A stretch of DNA of 64,000 nt from Oscillospiraceae bacterium (GCA_018110825.1 JAGBCL010000100.1:140734-204733), one strand, 5' to 3'. Shown: positions 45,289 to 54,425, counted from the stretch's first letter. Translations and numbers: made by a program. Notes: generated by a model not told the origin, from the sequence alone.

Positions 45289-45960
45289 ATGAATTTCAAT
45301 GATATTTTTAAATCGAGCTTTCTTGAAACAATGACAAGCGTAAGCATTCTCGATATGGCAATTGCCCTTGCGCTTGCTTTCGGACTGGGACTTTTTATTT
45401 TCCTCGTCTACAAAAAGACCTTTAACGGCGTAATGTATTCTTCAAGCTTCGGCGTTACGCTTATCGCCCTCACAATGATTACAACGGTAGTTATTCTTGC
45501 AGTTACAAGCAATGTTGTGCTTTCACTCGGTATGGTCGGTGCGTTATCTATTGTCCGTTTCCGTACAGCAATCAAAGAGCCGCTTGACATCGCATTCCTT
45601 TTCTGGTCGATTGGCGTAGGTATCGTCCTTGCGGCAGGTATGATTCCTCTTGCAGTTATCGGAAGCGTGATTATCGGTGTGATTCTTCTTGTATTCGTAA
45701 ACAAAAAATCACACACACATCCATATATTGTTGTGGTACGCTGTGAAAACCACGACGCTGAAACACAGGTAAATAAATTCCTCAGCGAAAAGACAGAACG
45801 CTGTGTGGTCAAGAGCAAGTCCGCACAGAAGGGCGAAATAGAGCTGAATATGGAAATCCGACTTAAAAATGACAACACAGATTTCATCAACAATATCGCA
45901 GATATGGACGGCGTTCACAGTGCTGTGCTTGTAAGCTACAACGGCGATTATATGGGTTAA
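45289..45960 (+). CDS. DUF4956 membrane protein
   Basis: A 223-residue protein with four membrane segments (about residues 22-145) and a cytoplasmic ferredoxin-like C-terminal domain (about 150-220). GMVGALSIVRFRTAIKEPLDIAFLFW is the family's most conserved stretch (in part GALSIVRFRTAIKEP). It is nearly always next to a VTC gene and presumably a membrane partner. 24 nt after the VTC gene. Confidence 0.92.
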   Translation: MNFNDIFKSSFLETMTSVSILDMAIALALAFGLGLFIFLVYKKTFNGVMYSSSFGVTLIALTMITTVVILAVTSNVVLSLGMVGALSIVRFRTAIKEPLDIAFLFWSIGVGIVLAAGMIPLAVIGSVIIGVILLVFVNKKSHTHPYIVVVRCENHDAETQVNKFLSEKTERCVVKSKSAQKGEIELNMEIRLKNDNTDFINNIADMDGVHSAVLVSYNGDYMG

Positions 45961-45969
45961 GGTAATACT

Positions 45970-48174
45970 ATGTCTACACATAAGAATATTGACCGCATCT
46001 GTATCATTGCAATTGTGATATGTGTTGCATTGACGGCTGTACTTATGAACGGTTCTGCTCTTGGTATCGGGCAGACTGCTCATGCAATGGGCTATGAGGG
46101 ACGGCTTTTTGATACAGATAAGGTTCATACAATTGATATTGTAATTGATGATTGGGATGAATTTCTCACAACTGCACAGAGTGAGGAATATTCCGATTGT
46201 ACTGTAGTTATTGACGGTGAAGCGTACAAAAATGTCGGCATAAGAGGAAAGGGAAATACATCTCTCAGCACGGTTTCCTCTATGGACAGTGACAGATACA
46301 GCTTCAAAGTTGAATTTGACCAGTACGACAAAAACAAAAGCTATCATGGTCTTGATAAGCTGAGTCTGAACAATGTCATTCAGGATGACACATATATGAA
46401 GGATTATCTGACATATCAGATGATGAATGAATTCGGTGCAAGCGCTCCACTTTGCAGCTTTGCATATATCACAGTCAATGGTGAGGACTGGGGACTTTAT
46501 CTTGCAGTTGAGGGTGTTGAGGATTCTTTCTTACAGCGTAATTTCGGCAATGACTATGGCAATCTTTATAAGCCTGATAGTATGAGCTTCGGAGGCGGCA
46601 GGGGAAACGGCAAGGATTTTGATATGAATGACTTTGCGGACAATTCTGACTCTGATGAAAACTCAGATTCCGCAGAAGATAAAAATAACAGCGGAAATAT
46701 GCAGGGCGGTTTCGGTCAGTTTGCTCCTCCCAATATGCAGGGTGGAATACCGCAAATGCCAGAGGGAATGGAAATACCAGAGGATTTCGACTTTTCGGCT
46801 ATGGAAAACGGCGAATTTGAAATGCCCGATATGGGCGGCGATTTCGGTGGTTTCGGTATGGGAAGTTCCGATGTCAAGCTGAAGTATTCCGATGATAATT
46901 ATGACAGCTATTCAAATATTTTCAATAGTGCCAAGACGGACATTACAGACAGTGACAAGGACAGGCTGATTGCTTCTTTGAAGAATTTAAGCGAGTATGA
47001 AAATCTCGAAGAGGTTGTTGATATCGAGAATGTTATCCGCTATTTTGTTGTGCATAACTTCGTCTGCAACGGCGACAGCTACACAGGTTCAATGATTCAT
47101 AACTATTACCTGTATGAGGAAAACGGCAAGCTTTCAATGCTTCCGTGGGATTATAACCTTGCATATGGTACATTCCAAGGGGGCGATGCAACAGGTCAGG
47201 TCAATTCGCCTATTGACACTCCCGTTTCAGGTGATATGAGCGAACGTCCAATGGTCGGCTGGATTTTCAGCAGTGATGAATATACAGAAATGTATCACGA
47301 ATATTTTGCTGAATTTCTTGCAGAGGTTGATATAACAGCTATAATTGACAACGCTTACGGATTGATTTCCGAATATGTGGAAAAAGACCCTACAAAATTC
47401 TGCACATATGAAGAATTTGAAAAGGGCGTTGAAGTTCTCCGCTCATTCTGTCAGCTTCGCAGCGAAAGCGTAAAAGGGCAGCTTGACGGCACAATCCCCT
47501 CCACATCCGAAGGACAGAATGCTGATAATTCCGCACTTATCGACGCTTCTTCCATTACTCTTTCCGACATGGGAACAATGAATATGGGCGGTAAAGGCGG
47601 ATTCGGCGATGGAATGGACAAAGGCAATTTTGGCAGCAGAGGCCAGCGTAATAATAAATCAGCTGCTCCAACTGATAGTACAACTGATGTAACTATTACA
47701 CAATCTTCAAATATCAGGCTTATGGCAAACAATAACGAAATGCCACAGGGCGGCTTCGGAGGAATGACACCTCCTGATGGATTTGAAGGGATGACACCAC
47801 CTGACGGTTTTAATGGTGAAATGCCCGATTTCGGAAATATAGAGATTCACACAGATGAAAACGGAAGTCCCGTGATGCCCGAAGGTTTTGGTGATGGTAT
47901 GCCAAATCCTGAAAATTCCGATAATCAAAGCGATAACACACAATCGGAAAACAACGAAAATGATGTACCGCAGGGCACAGATAATACAAACAGCGGGAAC
48001 ACACCGCAGAATCCATTTGGCAATGGCAGAGAAATGCCGAATTTCGGCGGCAATATGCAGTTCCCACAGGGCGGTAGCAGTACACAGAATAATACCCTTT
48101 CGTATATTCTTCTTGGTGTGTCTGTTTTATTGCTTGCAGGTGGTCTGATTTTTGCTTTTAAATTCAAGAGATAA
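45970..48174 (+). CDS. CotH-family protein kinase-like membrane protein
   Basis: A 734-residue envelope protein: N-terminal membrane segment (about residues 9-28), CotH domain with IRGKGNTS, YHGLDKLSLNN, ITVNGEDWGLYLAVEGVED and MLPWDYNLAYG (about 80-430), an inserted Gly/Met/Pro-rich acidic loop (about 200-300), a second low-complexity Met/Gly/Pro/Asn-rich stalk (about 530-700) and a C-terminal membrane helix. CotH is an atypical kinase that phosphorylates spore-coat proteins in Bacillus; here the outside location and surface-like stalk suggest action on wall or exported proteins. 9 nt after DUF4956. Confidence 0.92.
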   Translation: MSTHKNIDRICIIAIVICVALTAVLMNGSALGIGQTAHAMGYEGRLFDTDKVHTIDIVIDDWDEFLTTAQSEEYSDCTVVIDGEAYKNVGIRGKGNTSLSTVSSMDSDRYSFKVEFDQYDKNKSYHGLDKLSLNNVIQDDTYMKDYLTYQMMNEFGASAPLCSFAYITVNGEDWGLYLAVEGVEDSFLQRNFGNDYGNLYKPDSMSFGGGRGNGKDFDMNDFADNSDSDENSDSAEDKNNSGNMQGGFGQFAPPNMQGGIPQMPEGMEIPEDFDFSAMENGEFEMPDMGGDFGGFGMGSSDVKLKYSDDNYDSYSNIFNSAKTDITDSDKDRLIASLKNLSEYENLEEVVDIENVIRYFVVHNFVCNGDSYTGSMIHNYYLYEENGKLSMLPWDYNLAYGTFQGGDATGQVNSPIDTPVSGDMSERPMVGWIFSSDEYTEMYHEYFAEFLAEVDITAIIDNAYGLISEYVEKDPTKFCTYEEFEKGVEVLRSFCQLRSESVKGQLDGTIPSTSEGQNADNSALIDASSITLSDMGTMNMGGKGGFGDGMDKGNFGSRGQRNNKSAAPTDSTTDVTITQSSNIRLMANNNEMPQGGFGGMTPPDGFEGMTPPDGFNGEMPDFGNIEIHTDENGSPVMPEGFGDGMPNPENSDNQSDNTQSENNENDVPQGTDNTNSGNTPQNPFGNGREMPNFGGNMQFPQGGSSTQNNTLSYILLGVSVLLLAGGLIFAFKFKR

Positions 48175-48178
48175 TGAC

Positions 48179-48216
48179 AACAGGCGTATGCTGTTTAATT
48201 TGCATACGCCTGTTAT
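48179..48216 (+). terminator. Terminator of the VTC-CotH operon
   Basis: AACAGGCGTATGC (48179-48191) pairs with GCATACGCCTGTT (48202-48214). Confidence 0.8.
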
Positions 48217-48261
48217 TGGTTTCATTAGCCACCGTTTAGTCAATAACCATTAGTGTTTTTG

Positions 48262-48299
48262 AATACTTCTATATGGTCATTACCATAATCGGAGTACCC
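48262..48299 (-). repeat. Element-end repeat, diverged inverted copy
   Basis: On the minus strand GGGTACTC-N15-CCATATAGAAGTATT, the same two blocks at the same spacing as at 62390-62427. Spacer bases differ. The flanking 11-mer CAGGGTACTCC also matches copy 1 at 41838-41848. Confidence 0.65.
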
Positions 48300-48313
48300 T
48301 GAATTCATATCCC

Positions 48314-49984
48314 TTAGAAAAGTCCTGAAATATTACCATTGTTGTCGCAATCAATCTTGAGTGCGGCAGGAGCCTTAGGAAGTCCGGGCATTACCATGAT
48401 GTCGCCTGTGAGAGCAACAACAAAGCCTGCACCTGCAGAAAGTTTAACGTCACGAACGGTAATCACAAAGTTCTCAGGCTTGCCGAGCTTTGTAGCATCG
48501 TCGGAAAGGGAATACTGTGTCTTTGCAACACAAACAGGAATTTCACTGAAGCCGAGAGCTTCAATTTCCTTGATTGCCTTTTCAGCCTGTGCTGTGAAGT
48601 TTACACCGTCTGCACGGTAAATTTCCTTTGCAATTGTTGTAAGCTTTTCCTTGATAGGAAGCTTTTCATCGTAAATCGGCTTGAAATCAGCCTCGCCCTT
48701 TGCGATAACATCGCAAACCTTCTGAGCAAGGTCAGTTCCGCCTTCGCCACCCTTAGCGAAGATTTCAGCCAGGGAAACCTCAACGCCCATTTCAGCACAG
48801 AATTCCTTGATGTAAGCAATTTCAGCCTCTGTGTCAGTGTGGAAACGGTTGATTGCAACAACAACAGGAACACCGAACTTGCGGATATTTTCAATGTGAG
48901 TCTTAAGGTTTACGATACCCTTTTTCAGTGCCTCAACATTTTCAGTTGTAAGCTCAGCCTTTGGAATACCGCCGTTGTACTTAAGTGCACGGATTGTTGC
49001 AACAAGAACTGTACAGGACGGTTTCAGACCTGCAAAACGGCACTTGATGTCGAAGAACTTTTCAGCACCAAGGTCAGCGCCGAAACCAGCCTCTGTAATG
49101 CAGTAATCACCAAGCTTAAGAGCAAGCTTTGTAGCACGGACAGAGTTACAGCCGTGAGCAATGTTAGCGAAAGGACCGCCGTGCATAATAGCAGGAGTGT
49201 TTTCAAGTGTCTGAACAAGGTTAGGTTTGAGAGCGTCCTTGAGGAGTGCTGTCATAGCACCGTGAGCACCGAGGTCACGAGCGTAAACAGGCTGATTGTC
49301 ATAAGTGTACGCAACAAGAATACGTCCAAGACGTTCCTTAAGGTCTGTCAGATCGGAAGCAAGACAGAGAATAGCCATAACCTCGGAAGCAACTGTGATA
49401 CGGAAGCTGTCCTGACGTGGAATGCCGTTAACCTTGCCGCCCATACCAACAACAATGTTACGGAGCGCACGGTCATTCATATCAAGACAACGGTCAATCA
49501 TAATGCGGCGCTGGTCAATACCGAGAGCGTTGCCCTGCTGCATATGGTTGTCAAGAAGTGCACAGAGAAGGTTGTTTGCAGCAGTAATAGCGTGCATATC
49601 GCCTGTGAAATGCAGGTTGATGTCCTCCATAGGAACAACCTGAGCGTAGCCGCCGCCAGCTGCACCGCCCTTGATACCGAATACAGGGCCGAGAGAAGGC
49701 TCACGGAGAGCAAGTACAGCATTCTTGCCAATTTTAGCCATAGATTCAGCAAGACCAACGGAAATAGTAGTCTTGCCCTCGCCTGCAGGAGTAGGGTTGA
49801 TAGCAGTAACGAGAATTAACTTTCCGTCGGGATTGCTGGAAGTTTTGGAGAAAAGCTCCTCGGAAAGCTTAGCCTTGTAGTGGCCGTAAGGCTCAATGTC
49901 GTCCTCGGAAATACCGAGATTTTCAGCGATTTTGCCGATTTTCAGCATCTTCGCCTGCTGAGCGATTTCGATATCTGTCAGCAT
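48314..49984 (-). CDS. fhs: Formate-tetrahydrofolate ligase
   Basis: Makes 10-formyl-THF from formate, THF and ATP; it links PFL-derived formate to one-carbon metabolism. The 556 residues equal the usual family length, with ATP-binding [19 protein letters not shown] (about residue 63), [20 protein letters not shown] (about 97) and [15 protein letters not shown] near the C-terminus. ATG 49984 follows AAGGGGG; a longer frame upstream is not used. Codon bias is strong. TATACT with an extended TGC (about 50023-50029 on the minus strand) is a possible -10. Confidence 0.97.
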   Translation of the reverse strand: MLTDIEIAQQAKMLKIGKIAENLGISEDDIEPYGHYKAKLSEELFSKTSSNPDGKLILVTAINPTPAGEGKTTISVGLAESMAKIGKNAVLALREPSLGPVFGIKGGAAGGGYAQVVPMEDINLHFTGDMHAITAANNLLCALLDNHMQQGNALGIDQRRIMIDRCLDMNDRALRNIVVGMGGKVNGIPRQDSFRITVASEVMAILCLASDLTDLKERLGRILVAYTYDNQPVYARDLGAHGAMTALLKDALKPNLVQTLENTPAIMHGGPFANIAHGCNSVRATKLALKLGDYCITEAGFGADLGAEKFFDIKCRFAGLKPSCTVLVATIRALKYNGGIPKAELTTENVEALKKGIVNLKTHIENIRKFGVPVVVAINRFHTDTEAEIAYIKEFCAEMGVEVSLAEIFAKGGEGGTDLAQKVCDVIAKGEADFKPIYDEKLPIKEKLTTIAKEIYRADGVNFTAQAEKAIKEIEALGFSEIPVCVAKTQYSLSDDATKLGKPENFVITVRDVKLSAGAGFVVALTGDIMVMPGLPKAPAALKIDCDNNGNISGLF

Positions 49985-50125
49985 TGTAGGTTCCCCCTTG
50001 CAAATAAATTCGTAATATAAGTATAGCACATCTGAATGAATAAATCTACAAAAAAATAAAAATTTTACCCAATAATGAAAAATTCGGTGCATTTGAGTTG
50101 TATTATAAGTAAAGGAGTTGATTTT

Positions 50126-50617
50126 ATGAAAAGAATATTATGTGTAATTCCGCTTGTTACGGCTTTGCTGACAGGCTGTTCTGCAGAATCGGAAGAAGTT
50201 TTCTCTGAAGCAACTACTGCAGCAGAAACAACTTTATTCATTGAAAATTACGACGAATGGGGAGTAACCCTTTCTGCCGAATATGACCCGAATACCCATA
50301 CCGTAAGCGGCAGCTTTTTTCAGTGAGGAGAAAAAAATACAACAGAGCTTTTGTCGGGAAGCTGGTACGAAATTGAACGCTATGATGAGGTGAACGGCTG
50401 GTGCAGATTAGAGTATGCTCAGGAATTTGAAGGACAAGAAATATGCTGGACATCAGAGGGGTGGATAATTCCCGAATACGGACAGCGTACCTTTGAACAA
50501 GACCTTGCCCTATATGATAAGCTTGATGCAGGGAAGTACCGTATTGCAAAAAGTATTTTCGACCTGCCTGACTTTCAAAATGCACGCACCTACTACGCCG
50601 AATTTGAAGTGGAATAA
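50126..50617 (+). pseudogene. Lipoprotein gene interrupted by an in-frame TGA
   Basis: Signal peptide and lipobox LLTGC (Cys about residue 15) start at ATG 50126 with AAAGGAG upstream. The frame meets TGA at 50324-50326 and then continues open in the same frame to 50617, giving ...HTVSGSFFQ-stop-GEKNTTELLSGSWYE. The two halves together look like one Ig-like lipoprotein (the C-terminal half ends DAGKYRIAKSIFDL...YYAEFEVE). A single TGG-to-TGA change would explain it. Translated product would be a 66-residue truncated lipoprotein. Confidence 0.8.
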
Positions 50618-50636
50618 GTAAATTTCCCCGTAGCCC

Positions 50637-50665
50637 TTGACCTTTGCCCCCGAAAGTAGTATACT
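50637..50665 (+). promoter_or_regulatory. Promoter of the PduL-like gene
   Basis: TTGACC, 17 nt, TATACT. Confidence 0.7.
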
Positions 50666-50706
50666 ATAATATGTCAAATATTATATTTTTAAGGTAGGTA
50701 ATAACT

Positions 50707-51285
50707 ATGTCAAAAACATTCATCGTTGAAACTTCCGCACGTCACGTTCACGTTTCACAGGCTGACCTCGAAATCCTCTTCGGTAAGGACGCTGTTCTCA
50801 CAAAGAAGAAGGACCTTTCCCAGCCTGGTCAGTACGCTTGCGAAGAAAGAGTAGAAGTTGTAGGCCCTAAGAAGTCCCTCCCAGGCGTTTCTATCCTCGG
50901 CCCAGTTCGTCCTGCAACACAGGTTGAGCTTTCCGCAACAGATGCTCGTTCCATCGGTCTTTCCGCACCAATCCGTGAAAGCGGCGACGTAGCAGGTTCT
51001 GCAGGCTGTAAGCTTGTTGGCCCTTGCGGCGAGGTTGAAATCAGCGAAGGCGTTATCGTAGCTAAGAGACATATCCACCTCACACCTGCTGACGCAGAAG
51101 AACTCGGCGTTCAGGATAAGGAAGTTGTATATGTAAAGGTTGATACAGACGGAAGAAAGGCAATCCTCGGCGACGTAGTATGTCGTGTATCTCCATCTTT
51201 CGCACGTGCAATGCACATCGATACAGACGAAGCAAACGCTATTTCTGCTACACCAACTCTCGAAGGCGAAATCTTCAGAATGTAA
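50707..51285 (+). CDS. PduL-type phosphotransacylase
   Basis: Interconverts acyl-CoA and acyl phosphate (acetyl or propanoyl), feeding acetate kinase. A 192-residue two-domain protein with zinc-binding histidines in ETSARHVHVS (about residues 10-17) and AKRHIHLTP (about 120), plus GPVRPATQVELSATDARSIG. Codon use is strongly optimised. No microcompartment genes are nearby, so it is probably the housekeeping phosphotransacetylase form used in acetate production. Confidence 0.93.
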   Translation: MSKTFIVETSARHVHVSQADLEILFGKDAVLTKKKDLSQPGQYACEERVEVVGPKKSLPGVSILGPVRPATQVELSATDARSIGLSAPIRESGDVAGSAGCKLVGPCGEVEISEGVIVAKRHIHLTPADAEELGVQDKEVVYVKVDTDGRKAILGDVVCRVSPSFARAMHIDTDEANAISATPTLEGEIFRM

Positions 51286-51358
51286 TTTGATTTACATATT
51301 ATTAAATGCATACCTCACAAGCATTGATTCTGAGGTACATGCATCATAGAAAACAAGT

Positions 51359-51393
51359 AAGGGTACCGAGCGATAAACTCGGTACCCTTGATT
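51359..51393 (+). terminator. Terminator after the PduL-like gene
   Basis: AAGGGTACCGAG (51359-51370) pairs with CTCGGTACCCTT (51378-51389). A second, weaker hairpin (ATGCAT/ATGCAT with ACCTCA/TGAGGT, 51307-51343) precedes it. Confidence 0.8.
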
Positions 51394-51441
51394 TGTTTAT
51401 TACGTACTGACTAAGGCGACACACCTTCCGTCAGGTACTAA

Positions 51442-51978
51442 TCAATAGTTTTCTTTTCTTACTTCAAAGAAACTCTGTGGGTGAGCACATACAGGACAAA
51501 CCTTAGGTGCTTTTGTTCCCATTACAAGGTGACCGCAGTTGCGGCATTCCCACATTGTCATCTCGCCCTTTTCAAACACCTGCTGCATTTCAACATTCTT
51601 AAGCAGTGCACGATATCTTTCTTCGTGAGACTTCTCAATCTTAGCAACCATTCTGAATTTTGCAGCAATTGCTGTGAAGCCTTCTTCCTCAGCATCCTTT
51701 GCAAAGTTCTCATACATATCTGTCCATTCGTAATTTTCGCCCTCAGCTGCAGCAGCAAGGTTCTTAGCTGTATCGCCAAGCTCACCAAGTTCCTTGAACC
51801 ACATTTTTGCGTGTTCCTTTTCATTATCAGCTGTCTTTAGGAAGATTTCAGCAATCTGCTCATAGCCTTCCTTCTTTGCTACGCTTGCAAAGTAAGTGTA
51901 TTTGTTTCTTGCCTGGCTTTCGCCTGCGAATGCTGCAAGAAGATTAGCTTCTGTTTTTGTACCTTTAAGTTCTGCCAT
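51442..51978 (-). CDS. rbr: Rubrerythrin
   Basis: NADH-peroxidase-type oxygen-stress protein of anaerobes, cytosol. The 178-residue protein has a diiron four-helix domain ([31 protein letters not shown]) and a C-terminal rubredoxin-like site ([15 protein letters not shown]). ATG 51978 has AAAGGATGG upstream; it has its own promoter. Confidence 0.95.
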   Translation of the reverse strand: MAELKGTKTEANLLAAFAGESQARNKYTYFASVAKKEGYEQIAEIFLKTADNEKEHAKMWFKELGELGDTAKNLAAAAEGENYEWTDMYENFAKDAEEEGFTAIAAKFRMVAKIEKSHEERYRALLKNVEMQQVFEKGEMTMWECRNCGHLVMGTKAPKVCPVCAHPQSFFEVRKENY

Positions 51979-52042
51979 AATAATTACCATCCTTTCATTT
52001 ATTGGGAAAACAAACTATATCACGCCCAATACATCTCTAATA

Positions 52043-52071
52043 ATTATATATAATTACCAAATATTTGTCAA
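52043..52071 (-). promoter_or_regulatory. Rubrerythrin promoter
   Basis: Minus strand TTGACA, 17 nt, TATAAT. Confidence 0.75.
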
Positions 52072-52104
52072 TAGAATTTAAGCAATTATTTTTATTTTGT
52101 TATA

Positions 52105-52133
52105 TTGAAAAAAAGAAAAATGTATGGTATAAT
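52105..52133 (+). promoter_or_regulatory. nadA promoter
   Basis: TTGAAA, 17 nt, TATAAT. Confidence 0.72.
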
Positions 52134-52165
52134 TGTTCCAATAATTCACCTTAGGAGATAATAAA

Positions 52166-53074
52166 ATGATAAAGGATATTCAGCAGGAAATACTGCGTAT
52201 AAAAAAAGAAAAGAACATTACTATTCTTGCTCACAGCTATCAGGCTGAAGAAATTCAGGAAATTGCTGACTACACCGGTGACAGTTTCCGTCTTTCCGAA
52301 CTTGCTAAAACTGACCCTAACGACACAGTTATCATGTGCGGTGTTCATTTTATGGCTGAAACATGCAAGCTGCTTTCCCCTGATAAAAAAGTTATCCTTG
52401 CCAAGGAAGGCTGCGGCTGTCCTATGGCGGAACAGTTTACCGCTGACGAACTTATTTCGTTTAAAAAGGAACACCCCGACCACACTGTTGTTGCTTACAT
52501 AAATACAACTGCCGAACTTAAGGCTGAATGTGATGTTTGTGTAACTTCAGCTTCTGCAGTTGAAATCTGCAAAAAAATTGAAAATGATAACATCCTTTTC
52601 ATTCCTGACTGCAATCTTGGTGCATTTGTTGCAAAAAGTATTCCCGAAAAAAATGTCAAGCTTATCAAGGGCGGATGTCCGGTTCATGCTGCAGTAACTG
52701 AAGATGAAGCAATTGCTGCAAAAAAAGCACACCCTGACGCTCTTCTTCTTGTTCATCCTGAGTGTATTCCTGATGTTGCAAAACATGCTGATTACGTTGG
52801 TTCAACAAGCGGAATTATTAATTATGCACTTAATTCCAACGCTAAGGAATTCATTATCGGCACGGAAATTTCCATTGCGGAGCATTTACAGTTTGTATGC
52901 CCTGAAAAGGAATTTTATCCACTGTCCAAGCATCTTATCTGTGCAGATATGAAACGCACAACTCTTATGGATGTTTACAAGGCACTTAACGGTGGTGGAC
53001 TGGAAATTACACTTCCGGAAGAACTTATGAAAAAGGCATCGGTATGTATTAATCGCATGCTTGAAATGGGCTAA
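52166..53074 (+). CDS. nadA: Quinolinate synthase
   Basis: 4Fe-4S enzyme making quinolinate from iminoaspartate and dihydroxyacetone phosphate in de novo NAD synthesis. The 302-residue protein has ILAHSYQAEEIQEIADYTGDS (start of the first domain, in part AHSYQ...DYTGDS), CGVHFMAETCKLL, ANTT-equivalent YINTTAELKAE, PDCNLG, HPEC and STSGII. Cluster cysteines can be matched to GCGCPMA (or MCGVHF), HPEC and LICADMK. nadB and nadC, which usually accompany it, are not here; the salvage genes pncA/pncB are elsewhere in the window. Confidence 0.93.
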   Translation: MIKDIQQEILRIKKEKNITILAHSYQAEEIQEIADYTGDSFRLSELAKTDPNDTVIMCGVHFMAETCKLLSPDKKVILAKEGCGCPMAEQFTADELISFKKEHPDHTVVAYINTTAELKAECDVCVTSASAVEICKKIENDNILFIPDCNLGAFVAKSIPEKNVKLIKGGCPVHAAVTEDEAIAAKKAHPDALLLVHPECIPDVAKHADYVGSTSGIINYALNSNAKEFIIGTEISIAEHLQFVCPEKEFYPLSKHLICADMKRTTLMDVYKALNGGGLEITLPEELMKKASVCINRMLEMG

Positions 53075-53079
53075 CAATA

Positions 53080-53115
53080 AATGGGTATCAGGCTTTGGCT
53101 TGATACCCATTTTTG
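53080..53115 (+). terminator. nadA terminator
   Basis: AATGGGTATCA pairs with TGATACCCATT, followed by TTTT. Confidence 0.88.
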
Positions 53116-53167
53116 CAACAAAATAAAAACGGAACTTACCAAATGGCAAGTTCCGCAAAAAACAAAA

Positions 53168-53446
53168 TTAGTTTTCTTCCTTCATCTTAGCAAAGCAGTC
53201 GCTGCAGTATACAGGACGGTCTTCTCTTGGTCTGAATGGAACCTTAGCTGTGCCGCCGCAGGAAGCACATGTAGCTTCAAACATTTCTCTTTCAGCCTTA
53301 ACGCTGTTCTTTCTTGCATCACGGCAAGCCTTGCATCTCTGTGGCTCATTTACAAAGCCCTTTTCTGCATAAAACTCCTGTTCGCCTGCTGTAAAGGTAA
53401 ACTCGTTGCCGCATTCCTTACACACTAATGTCTTGTCTTCGTACAT
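53168..53446 (-). CDS. Zinc-ribbon protein
   Basis: A 92-residue protein with two CxxC-type zinc sites: CKECG...CKACRD (about residues 9-37) and CASCGG...CSDCFAK (about 62-87). This small family is common in Clostridia with no established role; nucleic-acid binding is plausible. ATG 53446 has GAGGGA upstream. It follows a decayed tRNA-like sequence. Confidence 0.82.
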   Translation of the reverse strand: MYEDKTLVCKECGNEFTFTAGEQEFYAEKGFVNEPQRCKACRDARKNSVKAEREMFEATCASCGGTAKVPFRPREDRPVYCSDCFAKMKEEN

Positions 53447-53475
53447 TTTGATTTCCCTCACTTAAATTATTTTTT

Positions 53476-53546
53476 AGACCTGAGGACGGACTCGCACCGA
53501 CACCTTTGCCTTTACAAACAACGCTCTGGAGTTAAGCTACTTGGCC
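53476..53546 (-). pseudogene. Degenerate tRNA-like sequence
   Basis: Minus strand, about 71 nt, with a D-arm-like TAGCTTAACTCCAGAGC, an anticodon-arm-like TTGTTTGTAAAGGCAA (looks like TTGCC/GGCAA with one base lost) and a T-arm GTCGG-TGCGAGT-CCGTC with one mismatch. The acceptor arms GGCCAAG and CTCAGGT do not pair and the D loop lacks GG, so it is probably a dead tRNA. If real, the anticodon is uncertain (GTA or TGT). Confidence 0.45.
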
Positions 53547-53556
53547 ATATTATATA

Positions 53557-54180
53557 TTAGTTAATGAGCTTATCCTGTGAAAACAACATTCTCAGCTTTT
53601 TTCTCACACGGAAAACCGCATTATCTACCGTTTTAATCGGAATATTCAGTATCTCGGAAATTTCCTTATAGGAAAGTCCTGCAAGATACAACCTGAAAAT
53701 ACTCCACTCTTTTTCCGAAAGAAGCGATGCAATTTCATTATATATTCCCTCAATTTTATCACGTTCAACACAGATGCTTTCAGGCGTTGAAAAATCTTCA
53801 ACGTTATCCTCAATTACTTCGGAACAAGTTTCACCGAAGTTTTTTTTCATCTTGATAACTGCTGATTTTATTCCGTTTGTCACACAAACATCAGCAAAAC
53901 TTGAAAACTTTGCACCATGCTCCGTATCAAAAGAATTAACCGCATTGATAAATGACAAGAACCCTTCCTGAGTCAAATCCTCAGCATCAGCATACTCAGA
54001 AGAAAAAAAGCAAGCTCTTTTTCTTACCAGTCTGAGGTAACGTGAAATCAGGACAGAAACAGCATTTCTGCCTAACTTATTGTCACGCTCATTCCGACAG
54101 ATTTTCACAAGTTCATCATCAGTAAGCGGATTAAGCACATTAAAATCGGAGTTATTCATTTCTGAACCAACAAGGCTCAT
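53557..54180 (-). CDS. RNA polymerase sigma-70 family factor (SigH-like)
   Basis: A 207-residue alternative sigma factor. Region 2: RKRACFFSSEYADAEDLTQEGFLSFINAV (core YADAEDLTQEG, about residue 65) and FSSFADVCVTNGIKSAV; region 4: LSEKEWSIFRLYLAGLSYKEIS with the helix-turn-helix to KTVDNAVFRVRKKL. Arrangement resembles the SigH/Spo0H group, so a stationary-phase or sporulation role is likely but not certain. The ribosome binding site is weak (GGGAAGTGA); ATG 54156 is an alternative. Confidence 0.88.
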   Translation of the reverse strand: MSLVGSEMNNSDFNVLNPLTDDELVKICRNERDNKLGRNAVSVLISRYLRLVRKRACFFSSEYADAEDLTQEGFLSFINAVNSFDTEHGAKFSSFADVCVTNGIKSAVIKMKKNFGETCSEVIEDNVEDFSTPESICVERDKIEGIYNEIASLLSEKEWSIFRLYLAGLSYKEISEILNIPIKTVDNAVFRVRKKLRMLFSQDKLIN

Positions 54181-54393
54181 TCACTTCCCACCAATCTTAA
54201 CGGACTAAAAATGAACGCACTTCTGCAATCATCAATAACATTGTAACCATATTTCCGAGATTTGTCAAGGAATTTTAAAAAACTTCCAATTAGTTTTTGT
54301 TTTTTTGTGAATAAAATCAATAACACCTCTTGCTTTTTAGTGAGTTTTACAAGCATTGTTATTGCTTTAACATTCAAAATATACATAATGACA

Positions 54394-54422
54394 AAAAGGG
54401 ACACCTTACATGGTATCCCTTT
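54394..54422. terminator. Terminator after the fumarase-domain gene
   Basis: AAAAGGGA-C-ACC pairs with GGT-A-TCCCTTTT (one internal mismatch) around TTACAT. The 54181-54393 stretch shows no gene. Confidence 0.7.
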
Positions 54423-54425
54423 TAT

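Noticed and set aside
48314-50092. Formate-THF ligase start at 50092
   Set aside because: ATG 49984 gives the family length of 556 and follows a clear ribosome binding site.
50324-50326. Selenocysteine UGA codon
   Set aside because: No selenocysteine-type neighbourhood (no CxxU or redox motif) and no obvious bSECIS hairpin just after it; a Trp-to-stop change explains it better.
50351-50617. Independent small gene starting at TTG
   Set aside because: It continues the same frame as the lipoprotein gene upstream and has no signal peptide of its own.
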